A stretch of DNA of 9,848 nt from Smithella sp. GTDB lineage: Bacteria; Desulfobacterota; Syntrophia; Syntrophales; Smithellaceae. The notes beneath the pieces were generated by a model. That model did no database searches. It was not told the origin of the DNA and saw nothing but the letters and a program-made list of their open reading frames with translations. The stretch spans positions 1 to 9,848 of the forward strand of contig JAAZOZ010000112.1 of the NCBI GenBank assembly GCA_012797505.1. Reading direction: 5' to 3'. The translations under genes and the position numbers were made by a program. Numbering within the stretch: the stretch's first letter is position 1; every line of letters starts with the position of its first letter. This document shows, piece after piece, positions 6,376 through 9,848 of the stretch.

Positions 6376-7221
6376 TCAAACGCGCGTTAAGAATTTGTAA
6401 TAAACCGAAGATCCGGCCGCCCAGAGCAAAACCGCAACGGTAATCAGCACGCAGGCGTACGCAAGAATTTTGCTCCAGGCGCTCTCCGACTTCTGGTCGT
6501 TGTAGCCCATGGCGTAAGACAGCAGCAGTCCCGAAAGAAGTCCGCCGCCGTGCGCCCAGTTATTGATGCCGCTGAAGAGAAATCCGAAGATGATCAGTCC
6601 CACGACCCAGCCCAGCGACTGCTTGAAAATGGCCTCTCCGTAAGAGCCTCCGCGGCTTTTCCCGAAATAAATGATCGCGCCGATCAACCCGCAGATGGAA
6701 GCGGAAGCGCCGATGGTGAACTGGACGCCCGCCAGGACTGAAACGGCAAAACCGATGATGCCGGTCAGGATGTAAATGCTCACGAAACGGTGGAGCCCGA
6801 ATTCACGCAGCACGAAAGGGCCGAGCTGGTAGAGCGCCATCATGTTGAAAACAATGTGCAGGATGCCCCCGTGCAGAAACGAGGCGGAAACCACGCTCCA
6901 GAAGTTGTGGTAATACATGACGGGAATGGCGCCGCTTGCCCCGAGCGCGAGCAGGCTTTGATTGGAAGGGGAGAGAAACGCCAGAGGGCTGCCTCCCGTG
7001 AAAATGCCCCGCAGATCCATGAGCAGCGCCAGGACGAAAAATGCGATGTTCACGTACAGAATCGTCTGCACCGGCTCAAACGCGAAAAAAATATTTTGCA
7101 GTTTTCCGGCCGTTTCATGCAGGCCGGGACGCACCAGTCCGCAGTAAGGGCAGGCCGGCTCATCGAGACTGATCAGCTTGCGGCAGTTCGGGCAGAGAAT
7201 GGAATTTCTTTGAGCGGACAT
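6376..7221 (-). CDS. Rhomboid-family intramembrane serine protease with N-terminal zinc ribbon
   Basis: This 281-residue inner-membrane protein belongs to the rhomboid family, which cleaves transmembrane substrates within the bilayer. Residues 10-28 form a zinc ribbon (C10, C13, C24, C27 in CPNC...CPYC). Six or more hydrophobic segments follow from about 53. Rhomboid motifs are H117-x4-H122-x3-N126 in the second core helix, GASAS with catalytic S173, and NNWAHGGG with H224, so the Ser-His dyad is intact. A last hydrophobic segment (AYACVLITVAVLLWAAG) may be a seventh helix. The longer frame upstream has no rhomboid features, and ATG 7221 is preceded by AAGGA, so that start was chosen. It is divergent from the RlmD-like gene. 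The substrate is unknown; the zinc ribbon may recognise targets or stabilise the N-terminus. Confidence 0.93.
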   Translation of the reverse strand: MSAQRNSILCPNCRKLISLDEPACPYCGLVRPGLHETAGKLQNIFFAFEPVQTILYVNIAFFVLALLMDLRGIFTGGSPLAFLSPSNQSLLALGASGAIPVMYYHNFWSVVSASFLHGGILHIVFNMMALYQLGPFVLREFGLHRFVSIYILTGIIGFAVSVLAGVQFTIGASASICGLIGAIIYFGKSRGGSYGEAIFKQSLGWVVGLIIFGFLFSGINNWAHGGGLLSGLLLSYAMGYNDQKSESAWSKILAYACVLITVAVLLWAAGSSVYYKFLTRV

Positions 7222-7300
7222 TGGGCATTCCTTAATGTTTTCGTAGAGGGAACCCTTAACAACAAAAAAAGGTGTTGTAAAGAAAAATGCGCCGGCGCGG

Positions 7301-7329
7301 TTGACTCCCGCACCGCAATATAGGATAGT
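7301..7329 (+). promoter_or_regulatory. Sigma70-type promoter for the RlmD-like gene
   Basis: TTGACT (7301-7306, 5 of 6), a 17-nt spacer and GATAGT (7324-7329, 4 of 6) precede the gene. Transcription would start near 7336, giving a leader of only about 13 nt that still contains AGGAGG at 7340-7345. Confidence 0.5.
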
Positions 7330-7348
7330 GCCGGACGTCAGGAGGATC

Positions 7349-8506
7349 ATGAGCATCAAAGAAAGCTGCCGTTTGAACATTACATCCGTTGCCTTTGGCG
7401 GCGCAGGCGTCGGGCGGGCCGACGGCCTGGTGATTTTTGTGCCGTTCACCGCAGCGGGGGATGTTGCCGACGTTGAAATCGTCGAGCGCAGGAAAAAATT
7501 CGCGCGGGGTCGCCTGTTGGGCATCCTAGAGCCTTCCCCGCAGAGAACGGAGCCGCTCTGCCGTTACTTCGGCCGGTGCGGCGGCTGTTCCTATCAGCAC
7601 ATCGCTTACCGTCATCAGTTGAACATCAAGCAGGCCCAGGTAAAAGAGGCTTTTTTGAAAATCGGGAAAGTGCCGGAGCCGCCGGTTGAAAAAGTTATCG
7701 CGTCGCCGTGTGCCTATGCCTACCGGGGCAAGGCCGAACTGCACACGGCCAAAACGCGCAAGGGGTTTCATCTGGGATTTATGGACACCTCCGGCGGCAG
7801 ACTTGTGGATATTGAACGCTGCGAGATCATGGAGGAATCGATCAATCAGCAGATTAGCGAGGCAAGATCGCAGGAGCGCTTTGAACAAAGCGGCAGCGAT
7901 CTGACCTTTTGGTCGAATCCGCAAGGCCGCGCGGGCGATGCCGTTGTGAGAACTGTGAAAAGCCGGGAATTTCTTGTCCCGCGCTCGGGATTTTTTCAGG
8001 CCAATTTATATCTGACGGACGCCATGGTGGACGAAGTGTGCCGCCTGGCCGGTTTGGAAAAAAGAGCGTCCATCCTGGATGCCTGCTGCGGATCGGGCCT
8101 TTTTTCCATTTTTCTGGCGCAAAGCGCCGAACGGCTGACCGGCGTTGAAATTCATGAAAAGTCCGTTCAGTACGCGCGGGAAAATGCCGAACGAAACGGG
8201 ATACAAAATGCGAAGTTTATTTGCGCCGACATCGGGGATGTCTTAAGCGGCATGGCCGAAAGGCAGGATGCGGTTGACCTTATCCTTCTGGACCCCCCGC
8301 GCGCCGGTCTTGATCCGAAGACGCTCACCGCCATCTGCAAGGTGAAATGCCCCGATCTCATTTATGTTTCCTGCAATCCGGCAACACAGGCGCGCGATGT
8401 AAAATATTTAAACGAGTGCGGATATGTTCTTGCGAGCCTGCAACCCCTTGATATGTTTTCGCAAACCGAGCATATCGAAACGGTCGGCTGGCTGCGGCGG
8501 AAATGA
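7349..8506 (+). CDS. rlmD: TrmA/RlmD-type iron-sulfur uracil-5-methyltransferase
   Basis: Relatives (RlmD/RumA, RlmC, RlmCD) convert uracil to 5-methyluracil in 23S rRNA using SAM. The 385-residue protein has an N-terminal TRAM-like beta domain (about 1-60). Four cysteines for a 4Fe-4S cluster follow as C71-x5-C77-x2-C80-x77-C158. The Rossmann methyltransferase domain has SGFFQAN (213-219), motif I LDACCGSGLFSIFLA (243-257), LLDPPRAGLDP (313-323), VSCNPAT with nucleophile C342, and QTEHIETV with the likely base E377. It is shorter than E. coli RlmD (about 430), as common in this wider group, so the target (U1939, U747 or both) is uncertain and the symbol is provisional. ATG 7349 was chosen because AGGAGG lies just before it, although the 3-nt spacing is tight. 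Confidence 0.9.
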   Translation: MSIKESCRLNITSVAFGGAGVGRADGLVIFVPFTAAGDVADVEIVERRKKFARGRLLGILEPSPQRTEPLCRYFGRCGGCSYQHIAYRHQLNIKQAQVKEAFLKIGKVPEPPVEKVIASPCAYAYRGKAELHTAKTRKGFHLGFMDTSGGRLVDIERCEIMEESINQQISEARSQERFEQSGSDLTFWSNPQGRAGDAVVRTVKSREFLVPRSGFFQANLYLTDAMVDEVCRLAGLEKRASILDACCGSGLFSIFLAQSAERLTGVEIHEKSVQYARENAERNGIQNAKFICADIGDVLSGMAERQDAVDLILLDPPRAGLDPKTLTAICKVKCPDLIYVSCNPATQARDVKYLNECGYVLASLQPLDMFSQTEHIETVGWLRRK

Positions 8507-8518
8507 CCGGGATGGATC

Positions 8519-8543
8519 GTAGGGAACGGTCGCGGCCGTTCCT
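8519..8543. repeat. Palindrome, GTAGGGAACGG family, copy 2 (degenerate)
   Basis: It begins with the same 12 bases, GTAGGGAACGGT, as the palindrome at 2981 and shares the right-arm CCGTTCC (8536-8542), with a loop one base shorter. GGAACGG (8523-8529) pairs with 8536-8542. It lies just after the RlmD-like stop codon. No T run follows, so terminator function is doubtful. Confidence 0.7.
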
Positions 8544-8572
8544 TAAAAAATGGTGGCTTTCTGATGAAAATA

Positions 8573-8602
8573 TTGCTATTTTCCCCGGCAATTCAAGATA
8601 TT
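8573..8602 (+). promoter_or_regulatory. Weak candidate promoter for the small coiled-coil gene
   Basis: TTGCTA (8573-8578), an 18-nt spacer and GATATT (8597-8602) each match the sigma70 consensus at 4 of 6 positions. The stretch is AT-rich relative to its surroundings. This is suggestive only. Confidence 0.3.
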
Positions 8603-8627
8603 TTGTCAATTTTCGAGGGAGGATGAG

Positions 8628-9020
8628 ATGGCATCAAAAAGCAGGGAAGTCAGAATGGAACAACGCCGGGTACTGGAAAAGAAACTGGAACTCCGGCTGC
8701 AGAAACTGGAAGCGCTTGGGGCTGCCAAAGAAAAAGACCCCATGGTGAAAAATCTGAGATCGCAAATTCGTGAAACGGACATCCGCATTGCCGCTTTTGA
8801 TAAAAACATTGCAAAAATTGAAGCATTGAAACAGGCCAAAGCCAAAAAACTGGCGGAAAAGGATGCGCCCAAGGAAGCCGCCGCCGCGCCGGAAAAAGAA
8901 GCCAAACCAAAGAAGAAGGCGGCAGCGGGTGAAAAGGAACCCAAGAAGAAGGCTGCTCCGGCTGAAGGAGAGGCCCCGAAGAAGCCGAAAAAAAAGAAAG
9001 AAGACGCCCCGGCCCAATAG
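8628..9020 (+). CDS. Small coiled-coil protein with Lys/Ala/Pro-rich tail, unknown function
   Basis: I do not recognise a named family. The 130-residue protein has two parts. Residues 1-78 are charged and heptad-like (MEQRRVLEKKLELRLQKLEAL; RSQIRETDIRIAAFDKNIAKIEAL), predicting a helical hairpin or coiled coil. Residues 79-130 are a disordered, basic tail of repeated PKKKAA and KPKKKK units spaced by Ala, Glu and Pro, like histone-H1-type bacterial tails. There is no signal peptide or membrane segment. ATG 8628 follows GAGGGAGG at good spacing, and a strong terminator lies 50 bp after the stop, which supports a real single-gene unit. Binding to nucleic acid or another polyanion is a guess from the tail's charge. 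Confidence 0.8.
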   Translation: MASKSREVRMEQRRVLEKKLELRLQKLEALGAAKEKDPMVKNLRSQIRETDIRIAAFDKNIAKIEALKQAKAKKLAEKDAPKEAAAAPEKEAKPKKKAAAGEKEPKKKAAPAEGEAPKKPKKKKEDAPAQ

Positions 9021-9069
9021 CGCCTCCGAAAAAACGCAAACGGAATTTTTCCCGTGAAGAACGGGACAG

Positions 9070-9103
9070 AGAGTTACGGTTTATTGCCGTAACTCTTTTT
9101 TTT
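9070..9103 (+). terminator. Rho-independent terminator after the coiled-coil gene
   Basis: A perfect 10-bp stem, AGAGTTACGG (9070-9079) with CCGTAACTCT (9087-9096), encloses a 7-nt loop. The stem runs into a stretch of eight T (9096-9103). Orientation and position fit termination of the gene ending at 9020. Confidence 0.93.
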
Positions 9104-9201
9104 GAAGCACTGTGGGCATACCGCTAAATTATAAATTTTCCTCAGCTGTGGAAACGAATCGAGGGACAGGTTTACAAAAAGTTTTTTGCTGCTTCATCCG
9201 G

Positions 9202-9848
9202 TCAGCGGGCGCCGGCAGGATTTTTCATTGCCCGTTTTGCGTGATAGCGGGTGAAACGGCTCAGGGCCAGCGCCGCCCGACCGATGGAGGGAAAGACGGT
9301 GATTCCGGCAGCGGCCAGTTCCGTTTCCGCTTTCTGCGCCAGCGGCTTCATGCTCGCGGAGCTGTAACTGTGCAGAATGACCGCCAGCGGTTTTGTGAGC
9401 TCCTTTTTGAGCCGGCCGATCAACTTGAGATACGACTCCACCCAGAATTCCTTTTCCGTCTTGGAAACAAGTCCAAAATGATCAAACGCCACGTGGAGGA
9501 TCAGCATGTCGGCCTCCTCGCAGGCGTCCAGAATTTTCATGGTTCCGAAGAATTTGTCGGGCGTTTCAAAATTGTTGAGGTCGATCGGATTTTTGAAAAT
9601 CCGCCCGGCTTCCGTAGAAAACACATTGATCAGCTTTTGCCGGATGTCGTCGCCGAGCCGCGTCAATACGAGTCCCGCGTGAGAGAATTCGTCCGCAAGG
9701 ATCACGCTTGCCCCGCCCCCAATGCCGACGATCACCATCCGGTTTCCCGCGGGCTCCGGCATCTGCTGAAACGCCAGCGCAACGTCCATCATCTCTTCAA
9801 TGCTGCCGGCGCGAATGACGCCCGCCTGTTTCAGGAGGCCGTCCCAGA
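9202..9848 (-). CDS. Acyl-CoA synthetase (ADP-forming)/CoA-ligase family, C-terminal part
   Basis: The frame is open to the right edge, so only the last 215 or so residues are present. The visible segment (WDGLLKQAGVIRAGSIEEMMDVALAF, in two parts: GLLKQAGVIRAGSIEEMM then DVALAF) followed by NRMVIVGIGGGASVILADEF and TRLGDDIRQKL matches the succinyl-CoA-ligase-like flavodoxin domain of NDP-forming acyl-CoA synthetases. These interconvert acyl-CoA plus ADP and phosphate with acid, CoA and ATP. KNPIDLNNFETPDKFF and LILHVAFDHFGLVSKTEKEF continue the domain. The protein ends soon after ITVFPSIGRAALALSRF, so no ATP-grasp domain lies C-terminal; it may be N-terminal or a separate subunit. The substrate cannot be read from this fragment. 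In syntrophic relatives such enzymes conserve energy from acyl-CoA. Confidence 0.82.
   Translation of the reverse strand, partial: WDGLLKQAGVIRAGSIEEMMDVALAFQQMPEPAGNRMVIVGIGGGASVILADEFSHAGLVLTRLGDDIRQKLINVFSTEAGRIFKNPIDLNNFETPDKFFGTMKILDACEEADMLILHVAFDHFGLVSKTEKEFWVESYLKLIGRLKKELTKPLAVILHSYSSASMKPLAQKAETELAAAGITVFPSIGRAALALSRFTRYHAKRAMKNPAGAR

Noticed and set aside
8519..8550. Terminator for the RlmD-like gene
   Set aside because: The hairpin is followed by TTAAAAAA rather than a T run, and it belongs to a repeat family with another copy upstream of a gene.
8634..9039. Minus-strand open frames opposite the coiled-coil gene (rich in Phe, Leu and Gly)
   Set aside because: They are the antisense of a Lys/Glu/Ala-rich repetitive sequence, which automatically yields Phe/Leu/Ser/Gly-rich frames.

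Overview
The window reads like a Desulfobacterota (former Deltaproteobacteria) chromosome, possibly near Syntrophales. This is judged from gene content and protein style: a zinc-ribbon rhomboid, an ADP-forming acyl-CoA synthetase fragment, RlmI- and RlmD-type methyltransferases and a probable selenoprotein. No marker gene is present to fix the taxonomy. Most genes are housekeeping or envelope functions, packed in short convergent and divergent blocks. No rRNA, tRNA or CRISPR array was seen.

Layout. Positions 1-1566 hold a TolC-family outer-membrane efflux protein. Its 5' end carries an odd 121-bp direct repeat and a likely one-base frameshift in the signal peptide. On the minus strand, maf (2854-2252) overlaps yggS (2255-1551) by an ATGA junction, and a good promoter lies upstream of maf. 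Divergent from maf is a small plus-strand gene (3038-3361) for an exported HMA/MerP-like protein. Its CxxC metal-binding motif reads CFS-UGA, and a perfect hairpin sits downstream of the UGA at a distance suited to a bacterial SECIS element. This candidate selenoprotein is the most notable item in the window.

Next on the minus strand is mannose-1-phosphate guanylyltransferase (4425-3349), convergent with the selenoprotein gene. A 119-bp MITE-like element with terminal inverted repeats and a perfect 7-bp target duplication lies in the divergent gap before rlmI (4684-5877). A DUF3568-like lipoprotein (6318-5923) and a zinc-ribbon rhomboid protease (7221-6376) follow on the minus strand. Divergent from the rhomboid is an RlmD/TrmA-type iron-sulfur uracil methyltransferase (7349-8506). 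Then come a small Lys/Ala/Pro-rich coiled-coil protein (8628-9020) with a strong terminator, and the C-terminal part of an acyl-CoA synthetase (ADP-forming) running off the right edge on the minus strand.

Two copies of a short palindrome beginning GTAGGGAACGGT (near 2981 and 8519) suggest a dispersed intergenic repeat family. The genes do not form one pathway. Two are rRNA-modifying methyltransferases, maf/yggS is a house-cleaning and PLP-homeostasis pair, and the rest are envelope or sugar-nucleotide functions. If the UGA is decoded, the genome must also carry selA, selB, selC and selD elsewhere.
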